DNA of 64,000 nt, from the NCBI RefSeq assembly GCF_006438965.1, contig NZ_RCZM01000007.1, forward strand, positions 118,565-182,564, written 5' to 3'. This document shows, one piece after another, positions 38,012-47,343 of this stretch. Made by a program: the position numbers and the translations under genes. This DNA comes from Pedococcus bigeumensis. Its GTDB lineage: Bacteria; Actinomycetota; Actinomycetes; Actinomycetales; Dermatophilaceae. Position 1 is the stretch's first letter; every line of letters starts with the position of its first letter. Below the pieces are notes generated by a model. That model was given only the letters and a program-made list of their open reading frames with translations. It made no database searches and had not been told where the DNA came from.

Positions 38012-38719
38012 ATGGAGGAAATCCCCGAGACGCGCTTGGCGCTGGCCGAAATGTCACGGTTCCAGGACGAGGACCTGACGGCTCGGTTCGGCGCCATGGC
38101 CAACCGCGTGGGCACCCTCGCCCCGGAGTGTCTCGGCCTGACCTTGTCCTTCATGCGCGAAGGACTGGCGTTCACCTGGGTCGCCACCGGCTTGGACGTA
38201 GCGTCCCTGGACGCGGTGCAGTACCTCAGCAACGGCCCCTGTTTCGAGTCCATGGGCCGGGGCGCGATCGTGGCAACGACCGGATCGGATCCCCTCGACG
38301 AGCGCAACTGGCTGCTGTTCTCGCGAGCGGAGAACACCGCCGGCGTCGAAAGCACGTTGTCCATCCCCCTCCTTGAGGATCACGTCGTCGTCGGCGGACT
38401 CAACTTCTACGGAAGCACACCTACGGCCTTTGACGGCCTGCACTCCGAGCTGGCCGCCGCCTGCGGCGGGTGGTCCGCAGGCGCCGTGACCAATGCTGAC
38501 CTCTCCCTCTCCGGGGTGCGTCGCGCGCAACAGACACCACAGACCATGCGCGACCAGGTCGTCACCGACCAGGCCGTCGGCATGATCATGGCCGCGCATC
38601 GCGTGGGTGACCAGACGGCCAGCCAGCGACTCCACGAAGCCGCCCAACGAGCCGGCATACATGATGCAGAACTCGCCCGGATCCTGGTGAAGACGCGCCT
38701 GTTGTCAGGCGGCTGGTGA
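38012..38719 (+). CDS. GAF–ANTAR domain regulator
   Basis: 235-residue regulator. A GAF-like sensor spans about residues 20–160 (VQYLSNGPCFESMGRG, STLSIPLLEDHVVVGGLNFY). The C-terminal ANTAR domain (about 170–230) has DQVVTDQAVGMIMAAHRVGDQTASQRL and ARILVKTRL. It would act by antitermination at RNA hairpins; the signal is unknown. Divergent from the PAS–ANTAR gene, 199 bases apart. Confidence 0.88.
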   Translation: MEEIPETRLALAEMSRFQDEDLTARFGAMANRVGTLAPECLGLTLSFMREGLAFTWVATGLDVASLDAVQYLSNGPCFESMGRGAIVATTGSDPLDERNWLLFSRAENTAGVESTLSIPLLEDHVVVGGLNFYGSTPTAFDGLHSELAAACGGWSAGAVTNADLSLSGVRRAQQTPQTMRDQVVTDQAVGMIMAAHRVGDQTASQRLHEAAQRAGIHDAELARILVKTRLLSGGW

Positions 38720-39289
38720 GCTGCACCTGCGATGAGGCCATAGCCGTGACCGCGACGCGCTCAGGAGTAGGCACCAAGACCTGCCCCGGGACGAGCTGGG
38801 TCGGGCCCCGCAGTCCGCGCCGAAGACGTGGATCCGGTTTCAGACGAGCAAACAGATGGGTGCGGAGCGGCTCGCTGATCGACCAGGCACGAAGGTTGGC
38901 CCGGTATGCCGCGACTTGGCCGCCCGACTCCGGCACCAAGTTGCACCGAGTCACGGACATACGCATGTTGGCGGTCGGCGGGGAGGTGTCCCGCCATCAG
39001 GGTGTGCCCGCCGAGTTCCTGAGCGTGGCTCCCAACAACGTGGACTCCCTCTAGGGGCCGGATCAGGCAATTCGATCAGAATGCCCTGGGGTCCCAGGAT
39101 CCGGGGTGGGCTGTGCCTGAGGGAACCAAGTCGGGTGCAGGAGGTTTCGGGTCCCTGCGCACTGGGCATGAACTCGAAGTGCAGTCTGGCGTCACAGATG
39201 GATTCATCGGGGTGCGGATGAGTTCCCTTCGCAGACGCGTGGCAGGACAGAGAACGGCAGCATCAGTTTCGGACACGAATGGAGACACA
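38720..39289. other. Stretch without a convincing gene
   Basis: Both strands have only short open frames with Arg/Pro-rich, shadow-like translations. A GGTATGCC word lies at 38903. Nothing else recognisable was seen. Confidence 0.4.
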
Positions 39290-39877
39290 GTGACCCAACC
39301 AGCCGTTCAGGCCGAGCAGCTTGCGGGCCTGGTCCAGTCACGCGGTTGGACGGCGGTCGGCGCGGAGTCCTTGACCTCCGGAGCGATTGCGTCGCAGCTC
39401 GGGGAAGCACCCAACGCTTCCAGCTGGTTCCTGGGTGCCGTCGTCGCCTATTCGCCGAGGGCGAAGTTCGACGTCCTGTGCGTCCCACCGGGGCCGGTGG
39501 TCCGCCTCACGACGGCGTGCGCGAGGGCCAACGCGGTCGCTGCGCGCTTCGGGGTCGACCTCTCACTCGCTGCCACTGGAGTGGGCTGCCCTCGCCCCGA
39601 AAGTGGAATCAGTGCAGGGACCGTGTGGTTCGCCGTTCGCCATCCGGGCCGCACCCGCTCGTACCTTCGCCACCTCTCAGGTCCTACGGACAGCGTGATC
39701 GGTCAGACAGTCTCGGAGGCACTCGAGCTCCTTATCGCTGCGTGTCATAGCCCAGATCGCTTTCCGGGCGACCACGCGGCAGTGTCTGGAGCCACGAGGG
39801 TGGATGTGCACGGCCCAAGGCCCACCGAGTCGCCGGTCGCGGGAGACCTGCCCATCACGCCTACCTGGTCCGGCTAG
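39290..39877 (+). CDS. CinA C-terminal domain protein (nicotinamide-nucleotide amidase-like)
   Basis: 195-residue protein resembling PncC/CinA-C, which deamidates NMN to NaMN. AGLVQSRGWTAVGAESLTSGAIASQL, WFLGAVVAYSPRAKFDVL and LAATGVGCPRPESGISAGTVWFAV follow the family layout, with the catalytic Ser in ESLTSG. The family's usual GGPxG is changed to GVGCPRPES. GTG 39290 has GGAGACACA upstream. It heads a row of same-strand genes to 42577, with about 95 bases before the next one. Confidence 0.85.
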   Translation: MTQPAVQAEQLAGLVQSRGWTAVGAESLTSGAIASQLGEAPNASSWFLGAVVAYSPRAKFDVLCVPPGPVVRLTTACARANAVAARFGVDLSLAATGVGCPRPESGISAGTVWFAVRHPGRTRSYLRHLSGPTDSVIGQTVSEALELLIAACHSPDRFPGDHAAVSGATRVDVHGPRPTESPVAGDLPITPTWSG

Positions 39878-39971
39878 GCGCAGTCATGTCACAGAAGAGC
39901 GCGAAGCCCTCTCGTTCCAGCCGGAAGGTGCTCTTGTTGGCCAGGCCTTCAATGGAAGGAGCGTTTGCGCG

Positions 39972-40064
39972 ATGAGTGACGGGTGGGCCCTGGGCATTGC
40001 ATGGTGGATCTTTCTGGCGATGCTGGCTGCGCTGGCATACACGATCTTGCGGAAACGCTCATGA
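39972..40064 (+). CDS. 30-residue single-helix membrane protein
   Basis: ATG 39972 to TGA 40064 encodes a tiny protein with one helix (WALGIAWWIFLAMLAALAYTI) and a basic RKRS end. GGAAGGAG lies upstream. Its stop overlaps the start of the lipoprotein gene as ATGA, strong support that it is translated. Function unknown. Confidence 0.66.
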   Translation: MSDGWALGIAWWIFLAMLAALAYTILRKRS

Positions 40065-40507
40065 CCCGGAGGCACTGGATCTGGCCAACCATCATCGTGA
40101 CGCTCCTCTTGGGCGGGTGCATTGCTCCCGCCTTGGATCGAGGGGCGTTCGAACAGAACGCCAAGAGCGCCCTGGAGTCGGCGGCGAGTGAGACCTCGAC
40201 AGCGCAGATCGCTGTGGACGCTCTGCTGTCCGGCAACGCTACGAACGCCTACGCCGACACCGTGGTGACCGATAGCGAGAACGCGATGGGAGGCATCGAG
40301 ACAAGTTTCGGCGTGGTCGACCCGCCAACACCGACCCAGGACCCGCTGCGCGAGCAGGTGCTGACCTTGCTCGGCGACGCCGACGACGCCTTGGCCCATG
40401 CCCGCATCGCAATCCGCCGCGGCGACGCCTCCTCCCTGACGGACGCGCGCAAGGAGCTCGACGACGCCAGCGCCCACCTTGAGTCAGCCCGAGCGGACCT
40501 CAAGTGA
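40061..40507 (+). CDS. Small helical lipoprotein
   Basis: 148-residue protein starting ATG 40061, overlapping the small membrane-protein stop. The signal WIWPTIIVTLLLGGC gives a good lipobox LGGC with Cys20. The mature part is helical and acidic (SALESAASETSTAQIAVDAL ... LLGDADDALAHARIAI ... ELDDASAHLESARADLK), with no recognised domain. Followed 16 bases later by the Nramp-like gene. Confidence 0.8.
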   Translation: MTRRHWIWPTIIVTLLLGGCIAPALDRGAFEQNAKSALESAASETSTAQIAVDALLSGNATNAYADTVVTDSENAMGGIETSFGVVDPPTPTQDPLREQVLTLLGDADDALAHARIAIRRGDASSLTDARKELDDASAHLESARADLK

Positions 40508-40523
40508 TCGGGGAGGCGGCAAG

Positions 40524-41753
40524 GTGAAGAAGGTCTTCGCGGTCGCGCTGGGCATCTTGACCGCCATCGGCGGGTTCGTCGACATCGGCGACCTGATCAC
40601 CAACGCCCTCGTTGGTTCCCGGTTCGGACTGTCCCTGGTCTGGGTGGTCGTCGTCGGGGTGGTCGGCATCTGCGTATTCGCGGAGATGAGCGGCCGGGTC
40701 GCGGCGGTAAGCGGGCGCGGGACGTTCGACCTGATCCGAGAGCGGCTCGGGCCGCGAGTCGGGCTGACCAACTTGGTTGCGTCCATGCTCGTCACGTTCC
40801 TGACCTTGGCCGCCGAGATCGGCGGCGTCGCCCTGGCTCTGGAGCTGGCAACGAGCGTGAACCGGTTCCTGTGGATGCCCGTCGCAGGCGCCGCGGTGTG
40901 GTTGGTGCTCTGGCGAGTGAAGTTCGCCATTCTCGAAAACGCGTTCGGGCTGGCCGGCCTGTCCCTCATCGTGTTCGCAGTCGCTGTGTGGAAGCTCGGC
41001 CCCGACTGGGCCTCACTGGCACAGCATGCAATCAACCCGACCGTGCCACCGAACGAGTCATACACGGTGTACTTCTACTATGCGATCGCCCTGTTCGGCG
41101 CTGCCATGACCCCGTACGAAGTGTTCTTCTTCAGCTCCGGCGGGGTCGAGGAGAAGTGGACACCGAAGGACTTGGGCACCATGCGCGCCAACGTGTTCAT
41201 CGGGTTCCCGCTGGGCGGCATCCTGTCGGTGGCGATCGCCGCCTGCACGGCGCTGGTGTTCCTGCCCCACGGGATCAGCGTCGACACACTCGGACAGACC
41301 GGACTGCCCGTGGTCCTGGGTGTGGGAAAGATCGGGCTGGCGTTCCTGCTGATCGGATTCTTCGCCGCAACCTTCGGCGCTGCCTGCGAGACTGGCTTGT
41401 CGGTCGGGTACAGCGTCGCCCAGTACCTGGGTTGGCAGTGGGGGAAGTACGTGGAGCCCCTTCGTGCCGCCCGGTTCCACACGGTTCTGTTGCTGTCCTG
41501 CATCGGCGGGGTGGCCCTGCTGCTGACCACGGTGGACCCCATCATGCTCACCGAGTACTCCGTCGTGTTCAGCGCCATCGCCCTACCGCTGACCTACTTT
41601 CCCATCCTGGTTGTCGCGAACGACCGCACTTACATGGGCAAGCACACCAACGGGCGGCTCGCGAACTCCTTGGGCATGCTCTACATGGTCTTGGTCACCG
41701 TCGCCTCGGTGGCCGCCATCCCTTTGATGGTCCTCACAAAGGCGGGGCAATGA
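40524..41753 (+). CDS. Nramp-family membrane transporter with altered metal motif
   Basis: 409-residue protein with about eleven helices, recognisable as Nramp by VFAEMSGRVAAVSGRGTFDLIRERLG, FLTLAAEIGGVALALELAT and ACETGLSVGYSVAQYLGW. The TM1 signature DPGN is DIGD (GGFVDIGDLITNAL) and the TM6 MPH is MTPYE (GAAMTPYEVFFFSSGG). First Asp and Met are kept but Asn and the Pro-His are not, so metal selectivity may differ from MntH. GTG 40524 has GGGAGG upstream. Its stop overlaps the PRC-barrel start (ATGA). Confidence 0.87.
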   Translation: MKKVFAVALGILTAIGGFVDIGDLITNALVGSRFGLSLVWVVVVGVVGICVFAEMSGRVAAVSGRGTFDLIRERLGPRVGLTNLVASMLVTFLTLAAEIGGVALALELATSVNRFLWMPVAGAAVWLVLWRVKFAILENAFGLAGLSLIVFAVAVWKLGPDWASLAQHAINPTVPPNESYTVYFYYAIALFGAAMTPYEVFFFSSGGVEEKWTPKDLGTMRANVFIGFPLGGILSVAIAACTALVFLPHGISVDTLGQTGLPVVLGVGKIGLAFLLIGFFAATFGAACETGLSVGYSVAQYLGWQWGKYVEPLRAARFHTVLLLSCIGGVALLLTTVDPIMLTEYSVVFSAIALPLTYFPILVVANDRTYMGKHTNGRLANSLGMLYMVLVTVASVAAIPLMVLTKAGQ

Positions 41754-42577
41754 TGCAAAGGACATCTCAGGACGGCATGATCGACGTGGTCCTTAGAGTG
41801 ATGGACCACCAGCTCGTCGGTCCCAGCGGGGCGCTCCTGGGCAACGTCGACAACCTGGTCCTGCGTCAGGAGGCGGAAGAACTCCGCATCGTCGGGGTGC
41901 TCAGCGGACCGGGTGGATTCGGGCCGCGCCAGCCAGGCCTACTCGGTCGGTGGATCGTCGCCGTGTGGAAACGCCTCAGCCCGCGCGAGGAACCCAGCCC
42001 GCTCATGGTGCCCATGTCCCACGTGCGAAGCATTGGTTCGGCCATCACCCTGAGCGACTACGCAGAGCGCGCCCTGCAGGACGCGGCAGGGCTCGAGCAA
42101 TGGCTACGTCGTCACGTCATCTCGGCCATTCCCGGAGCAACCGCTGGCGACGACCGGCTCGCGGGGACGACGGCGGGCTCTTCGACCGGTCACGACGAAC
42201 TGCCGCCGCCACCCGCCGACTCTCATCTGCTCAGCGCTCTGCTCGGTGCTGAAGTCGTCGATGACACTGGCGCGTCCCTGGGCACCGTCATAGAGCTTCG
42301 CGGACTGGCGTACGAGCAAACAGGCCTCGAGGTCGGCCGCATCCGCGTGACCGGCCTCGTGTTCGGGCCCCGGCACCTCGGTGGTGAGCTTGGCTACACC
42401 ACCCTGACCGACCAAGGCCCTTGGCTGCTCGCGCGCCTCTTCGGCTGGTGGCACCAGAGCGACCGCGAAGCCACCTGGACCGACGTTGCCGACGTCGACT
42501 GGCATGACCAACGCGTCACGCTCAGAACCCGCCAGAACTGGCAACACCCGCACAACAACACCGACCCGGACGTATAG
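41750..42577 (+). CDS. PRC-barrel domain protein
   Basis: 275-residue soluble protein with two PRC-barrel-like halves: residues ~12–100 (VVLRVMDHQLVGPSGALLGNVDNLVLRQ ... PMSHVRSIG) and ~160–260 (LLGAEVVDDTGASLGTVIELRG ... RIRVTGLVFG), joined by a flexible Ser/Pro linker. PRC-barrels are small beta-barrels often tied to membrane complexes or RNA. Start ATG 41750 overlaps the transporter stop, so it probably works with it. Confidence 0.82.
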   Translation: MMQRTSQDGMIDVVLRVMDHQLVGPSGALLGNVDNLVLRQEAEELRIVGVLSGPGGFGPRQPGLLGRWIVAVWKRLSPREEPSPLMVPMSHVRSIGSAITLSDYAERALQDAAGLEQWLRRHVISAIPGATAGDDRLAGTTAGSSTGHDELPPPPADSHLLSALLGAEVVDDTGASLGTVIELRGLAYEQTGLEVGRIRVTGLVFGPRHLGGELGYTTLTDQGPWLLARLFGWWHQSDREATWTDVADVDWHDQRVTLRTRQNWQHPHNNTDPDV

Positions 42578-42579
42578 AA

Positions 42580-42880
42580 ATGGCGACGACTGCGGTTGGG
42601 GTCGACAGCTCAGGATGCTCGGACGGGCTGTTGACCGTGTCACCGCGGCACTTCGCGCGCCTCGACCAACATGCCTGGATCACCCTAGACAGCGCCGAAC
42701 CCACGTCCAATGCCACGCCGCCGGCCACAGCAGATCCTTTGGACGTGGGGGTCGCTTCAGGTGCCGAGAAAGTAGCCATAGCGGATCGGACCGACGATGC
42801 CTGGGGATACGTGTGGGCGTCGCCTCACGCGTTGGAAGGAGAGGAGATGGGTGGCTGGACCGTTCTCCGCTCGAGTTGGG
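42580..42880 (+). other. Stretch with one doubtful ORF
   Basis: An ATG at 42580 opens a 113-codon frame just after the PRC-barrel gene (MATTAVGVDSSGCSDGLL), but there is no ribosome site and its 3' part overlaps the well-supported DUF2795 gene antisense. Nothing else is seen. Confidence 0.35.
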
Positions 42881-43144
42881 TCAGGCGGGATCGCGGAAAC
42901 TGCTCAGTGGGGCGCGGATAGCCGCTGTTACCAAGTGCTCGACGAGCTCGTCCAACGACCGGAAGTCTTGTGTCCTGGAGGCGACCGACAGGTGCCACAG
43001 GAGATGGCTCGGGGCATGCTGCTTGATCAATGTGGCGGCTAGGTGATCGTGCGTGGCTGGAAAGCATCGCGGGCTCAGGTAGGTGCCGAGTTCGTCCGCC
43101 CAGCTCGAGGCTTGTGGGCTGGTCGGTGCGGTGGGCGAGGTCAT
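42881..43144 (-). CDS. DUF2795 family protein
   Basis: 87-residue protein. ELGTYLSPRCFPATHDHLAATLIKQHAPSHLLWHL followed by FRSLDELVEHLV fits DUF2795, a small helical domain of unknown function (FPA+..L...A....AP..+...L). ATG 43144 has GAGGAG seven to ten bases upstream. Longer frame to 43213 is less likely. Confidence 0.78.
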   Translation of the reverse strand: MTSPTAPTSPQASSWADELGTYLSPRCFPATHDHLAATLIKQHAPSHLLWHLSVASRTQDFRSLDELVEHLVTAAIRAPLSSFRDPA

Positions 43145-43488
43145 TGGTGTCTCCTCAGGTCGCGTCGCACCCGGCGTGTCCAGGGGTGCTCCCTTACCCG
43201 TTCCCATAACCACCCTGACTCAAACGCACGCAACCGTAGTAAGCGCCATCGGATCCACGCTGTTGTAGCCCAATGAGTGCCTCGTACCAATCGTGGCCCC
43301 ACAGCGAGCCTTGCCCTCCGACGGCTGCCTCCAGGCTGCGGCCTTGCCCTTCACCCAGAGGGCGGTGCCCGACGGCGGGGCGGAAAGCGCGAATTCGTTT
43401 GTCTGGCATGGGGACGGGGTAGCGGGCATGTACATGCATCGCACACGTAGAGCGACCAACGATGGTGCTCGCGAGGAGGGAGAGCTTC
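43145..43488. other. Stretch without a convincing gene
   Basis: No supported coding frame or clear hairpin. The right end carries the ribosome site of the next gene. Confidence 0.4.
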
Positions 43489-44001
43489 GTGCTCGACATG
43501 CAGCGACTCGGACCGGCCAGCCTCGTGCTGGTGCGTCACGGCGAGAGCATCGGTAACCTGGCGGATCGCGCGGCCCGTGAAGCCGGGGCCGCCCGACTCG
43601 ATCTGCAAGACCGCGACGCGGACGTGCCCCTCTCGGACACGGGGCGCGAACAGGCGGACGCACTGGGTCGGCATCTGCGCGAGCTGGGCGCGACCGCGAG
43701 ACCGACTGGCGTCGTCAGCTCGCCCTACCGGCGAAGCGCGGACACGGCCGAGCTGGCGCTCGCCACGGCCGGTCTCGCTACCCCGGTGATGCGCGACGAG
43801 CGGCTGCGCGAACGCGAGCTGGGGCTGTTCGACGGGCTCACCGGCACCGGCATCCGCGATGAGTTCGGCGACGAGCGTCGCAGGGTCCGGCGATGTCAAG
43901 GCAGGCATCGTCGCCGAGCTCATGGCCCGAAGCGTTCCGGCAGAGGGTGCGGCAGCCTGGGGCGTGGTGCTCCACCTGACCGCAGGCAGGGCGGTCAGTG
44001 A
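43489..44001 (+). pseudogene. Histidine phosphatase (phosphoglycerate-mutase-like), truncated
   Basis: GTG 43489 follows GAGGAGGGAGAG. The N-terminal domain is good: LVLVRHGESIGNLADRA with the phospho-His, SPYRRSADTAELAL, and RERELGLFDGLTGTGIRDEFG. After residue ~125 the translation turns into Arg-rich noise, and the expected region with the second catalytic His is missing. Another frame from 43859 reads a plausible but unrelated tail (VKAGIVAELMARSVPAEG ... REVLPWVPRVMTQL) to 44089. A deletion fusing two genes would explain this. Confidence 0.65.
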
Positions 44002-44252
44002 GCACCAGGCACCGGTGGGCTTCCTCGCCCGAGAGGTGCTCCCGTGGGTCCCGCGGGTGATGACGCAGCTGTCGTCGCAGGCACCCTGAACGGTCGTCGT
44101 GTACTCGCGATGGCCCGCTCAGACGGACGCAAACCGGATCTCGCGTGCCTCCGATGGCGATTGTCTGTTGCTCATGGTTGTCTTGGGAACAACACATCAC
44201 GTGGTCCAACAGCGGCGCCACCGTTCTCTGCAAGGACGGGACCACCCTGCCG

Positions 44253-45062
44253 ATGTCATTCAGATCGACGACCCTGAGCGCGACCAGCGTCGGCGCGCAG
44301 ACGCCACCGATGGCGCCGCACGACCGCGCAGAGCTGCTGCTCCAGCGGGCCCTAGAGGCAACCGACCCGCACGAAGCTGAGACACTGCGCGACGAGGCGG
44401 TGCTGCTCACTCTCGACCTGCCCGAGCAGGTGGCGAGCCGCTACTCCGGTCGCGGGATCGACCACGAGGACCTCGTCCAGGTGGGTCGGCTGGGACTGGT
44501 CAAAGCCGCGGCCGGCTATCGGCCGGGGCTCGGCAGCTGCTTCGCCGCTTACGCCATGCCGACGATCTCGGGTGAGGTGAAACGACACTTCCGTGACTGC
44601 GGCTGGTCGGTGCGCCCTCCGCGCCGACTCCAGGAGGTGGGCGCGCTGATGACTGCCCAGGAGGAGCAACTCGCCCATCGCCTGCACCGTGTCCCCACTA
44701 GCGATGAGGTCGCGGACGCCCTCGGGCTCGACCGCGACGAGGTCACCCGAGCCAGACTGTGCAGGTCCGCGTACTCGGCGGTCTCCCTCGATTCCGATGA
44801 CCGGGACGACCTTTGGCCTGAAGCCATCGTCGATGAGAGCGCCGACATCGACCGGATGCTCAGTCTCAGCGCGCTTCGCACGGCGCTCGGTGACCTCACC
44901 GAGCGTGAGCGACTCATCGTCCGGCTGCGCTTCATCGAGGAGCGTACCCAGTCGGACATCGGCCTGGTCCTCGGCGTGAGCCAGATGCAGGTGTCTCGAC
45001 TTCTCACCTCGATCCTGTCCAAGTTGCGCCAAAGGTTGACCGACCCGGCCCTCGCCGCCTGA
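44253..45062 (+). CDS. SigF/SigB-type RNA polymerase sigma factor
   Basis: Group 3 sigma-70 factor, about 270 residues from ATG 44253 (250 from ATG 44310). Region 2: GRGIDHEDLVQVGRLGLVKAAAGYRPGLG...FAAYAMPTISGEVKRHFRD; region 3: ALMTAQEEQLAHRL; region 4: LTERERLIVRLRFIEERTQSDIGLVLGVSQMQVSRLL. Members drive general stress responses. No anti-sigma gene of the RsbW type is adjacent. The YihY gene starts nine bases after its stop. Confidence 0.92.
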   Translation: MSFRSTTLSATSVGAQTPPMAPHDRAELLLQRALEATDPHEAETLRDEAVLLTLDLPEQVASRYSGRGIDHEDLVQVGRLGLVKAAAGYRPGLGSCFAAYAMPTISGEVKRHFRDCGWSVRPPRRLQEVGALMTAQEEQLAHRLHRVPTSDEVADALGLDRDEVTRARLCRSAYSAVSLDSDDRDDLWPEAIVDESADIDRMLSLSALRTALGDLTERERLIVRLRFIEERTQSDIGLVLGVSQMQVSRLLTSILSKLRQRLTDPALAA

Positions 45063-45071
45063 AGGAGCGTC

Positions 45072-46145
45072 ATGTCCGCCGAAGCCCACTCCACGCACCA
45101 CGAAGCCGATCGCCAATCCTCAAGCTCGGATGCCGCCGTCCCCGACTCGCCGACGGAGGTCACGCGCGAGTCGTGGCAGTACATCGCGCGAAAGACCCTT
45201 CGCGAGTTCAGCAAAGACCAGTGCACCGACCTCGCGGCGGCCCTGACCTACTACGCCGTCCTGGCGTTGTTCCCCGCTCTCATCGCCCTCCTGTCCCTTG
45301 TCGGCCTCTTCGGCCAGGGCCAGCAGACCGTCGACACGCTGCTGGGGATCCTGCGCGACGTCGGCGCCGGCTCGGCCGCGGACACGCTCGGACCGACGCT
45401 CAAGACCATGGCAGATCGGGACGGGGCCGCCGGGATCGCCTTTGTGGTGGGGCTCGCGACCGCCCTGTGGTCTGCTTCTGGCTACATCGGCTCGTTCGGG
45501 CGTGCCATGAACCGGATCTACCAGATCCGCGAAGGTCGGCCGTTCTGGAAGCTGCGCCCCGTCATGCTGGCGGTGACGCTGGTCGCGGTCGTCCTGGTCG
45601 CGCTGGTGGCGATGGCGCTCGTGCTGACCGGTCCCGCAGCCAAAGCAGTGGGAGAGGCGATCGGACTCGGTTCGACAGCCCTGTGGGTCTGGAACATCGC
45701 CAAGTGGCCGGTGATCCTCTTCGTGGTCATCCTCGTGGTGGCGATCCTCTACTACGTCACACCCAACGTGAAGCAACCACACTTCCGCTGGGTGAGCGTT
45801 GGTGCGGTCATCGCGATCGTGGTCTGGATCCTCGCGTCGGCCGCCTTCGGCTTCTACGTCAGCACGTTCTCCAACTACGACAAGACGTATGGCGCACTGG
45901 CAGGTGTCGTCGTCTTCCTCCTGTGGTTGTGGATCACCAACGTGGCGCTGCTGTTCGGCGCCGAGCTCGACGCCGAGCTCGAGCGCGGACGCGAACTCCA
46001 GTCCGGCATCCCCGCCGAGGAGACGGTGCAGCTGCCGGCGCGTGACACCCGTGGCACCGTCAAGGCGGACGCGAAGGAAGCCGAGGACGTGGAGCGTGGG
46101 CGCCGCCTGCGCGCTACTCGAGGGGGCGATCAAGACGTTCGTTGA
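45072..46145 (+). CDS. YihY/BrkB family membrane protein
   Basis: 357-residue membrane protein. QCTDLAAALTYYAVLALFPALIALLSLVGLFG, ALWSASGYIGSFGRAMNRIY and NYDKTYGALAGVVVFLLWLWITNVALLFGAELDAELERGR are family signatures, with six helices. The family's role is unsettled. GAAGGAGCGTC precedes ATG 45072. Probably cotranscribed with the sigma factor. Confidence 0.93.
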   Translation: MSAEAHSTHHEADRQSSSSDAAVPDSPTEVTRESWQYIARKTLREFSKDQCTDLAAALTYYAVLALFPALIALLSLVGLFGQGQQTVDTLLGILRDVGAGSAADTLGPTLKTMADRDGAAGIAFVVGLATALWSASGYIGSFGRAMNRIYQIREGRPFWKLRPVMLAVTLVAVVLVALVAMALVLTGPAAKAVGEAIGLGSTALWVWNIAKWPVILFVVILVVAILYYVTPNVKQPHFRWVSVGAVIAIVVWILASAAFGFYVSTFSNYDKTYGALAGVVVFLLWLWITNVALLFGAELDAELERGRELQSGIPAEETVQLPARDTRGTVKADAKEAEDVERGRRLRATRGGDQDVR

Positions 46146-46257
46146 GATACCGGGAGCAGGCCTGGGACCTCGCTTGGCGGGACTGAGGGCATCGGCGCAT
46201 GTTGCGCGAGCTACTGCCCGGCTCGTTGATCTGGCCGGGTCTGCTTGAGTGGGTGGC

Positions 46258-47163
46258 ATGTTCTTTCCGGGCTTTGACGAGTGGGACCTGGATCTGGTCA
46301 CGGGTGTTCGTGTGCACGGCCGGTCAGGGGGCAGCGGCCCAGCAGTGGTGCTCCTGCACGGTCACCCACGAGCTCACACGACGTGGTACCGCGTCGCGCC
46401 GCTCCTGGCCGAGCGAGGTTTCACGGTCGTGTGCCCGGACCTGCGTGGATACGGCCGCTCGGGAAAGCCGAGTCCTGACGCCGCCCACACGACGTACAGC
46501 GACCGGTCGATGGCCAACGATGTGGTAGCGCTGCTGCACCAGCTCGGACACGACCGCTTCTCGGTGGTCGGGCACGACCGTGGCCAGGGCGTGGCCTACC
46601 GCTGCGCTCTGGACCACCCGGACCTCATCCGCGCGCTGGCCGTTCTGGACGGAGTGCCCTTGGCTGAAGCGGTCGAGCGGGCCGACGCCAGATTCGCCAC
46701 CAAGTGGTGGCACTGGTTCTTCTTCGCTGGCTCACCACATGCGGAGCGTGTCATCAATGCCGACCCCATTGCCTGGTATGGGTTGGACGACAAGACACGT
46801 GCCGCGATGGGGGCTGAGAACTTCGAATATGTCGCGGCAGCACTACAGGATCCGGACACGGTGCGGGGGATGCTCGAGGACTACCGGGCTGGGTTGTCGG
46901 TGGACGATGCGAGCGACCGGGCCGACAGGGAGCGCGGCCATATGATCACCTGCCCAACCCTGGTCGCCTGGTCCATCCATGACGACATGGAGCATCTGTA
47001 CGGCGACCCCTCAACGATCTGGCGGGACTGGGTCGAGGCCCCGATACATACCGCGCGGATCGACAGCGGTCATCACATGGCGGAGGAGAACCCCGAGCAA
47101 CTAGCAACAGTCCTGACCACGTTCTTGGTCGACATCGCCGACGCGAAACACGACCAGGGTTGA
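46258..47163 (+). CDS. Haloacetate dehalogenase-like alpha/beta hydrolase
   Basis: 301-residue hydrolase close in pattern to fluoroacetate/haloacetate dehalogenases. LLHGHPRAHTTWYRVAPLLAERGFTVV has the oxyanion loop; the nucleophile Asp and following Arg lie in VGHDRGQGVAYRCALDHPD; KWWHWFFF supplies the halide-site His/Trp; the base His is in SGHHMAEENPEQL. An epoxide hydrolase is the alternative. ATG 46258 is preferred to GTG 46249. Stands alone. Confidence 0.85.
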   Translation: MFFPGFDEWDLDLVTGVRVHGRSGGSGPAVVLLHGHPRAHTTWYRVAPLLAERGFTVVCPDLRGYGRSGKPSPDAAHTTYSDRSMANDVVALLHQLGHDRFSVVGHDRGQGVAYRCALDHPDLIRALAVLDGVPLAEAVERADARFATKWWHWFFFAGSPHAERVINADPIAWYGLDDKTRAAMGAENFEYVAAALQDPDTVRGMLEDYRAGLSVDDASDRADRERGHMITCPTLVAWSIHDDMEHLYGDPSTIWRDWVEAPIHTARIDSGHHMAEENPEQLATVLTTFLVDIADAKHDQG

Positions 47164-47343
47164 TCATCGTCCTCGGCATCCCACCACCCCATGGCAGATT
47201 GGTTCGCTCGGCCTACTTCCTTGACCGATGTCTTCGTTTGCAGGAAGGTCGCCACCAGGGCGCCGGCGACGACCTGAGTCAGACATAGCCGTGCGGCCAA
47301 AAACGGTGAAGAAGGCAAGCCTCGGCATGCCGTTGTCGTGCGC

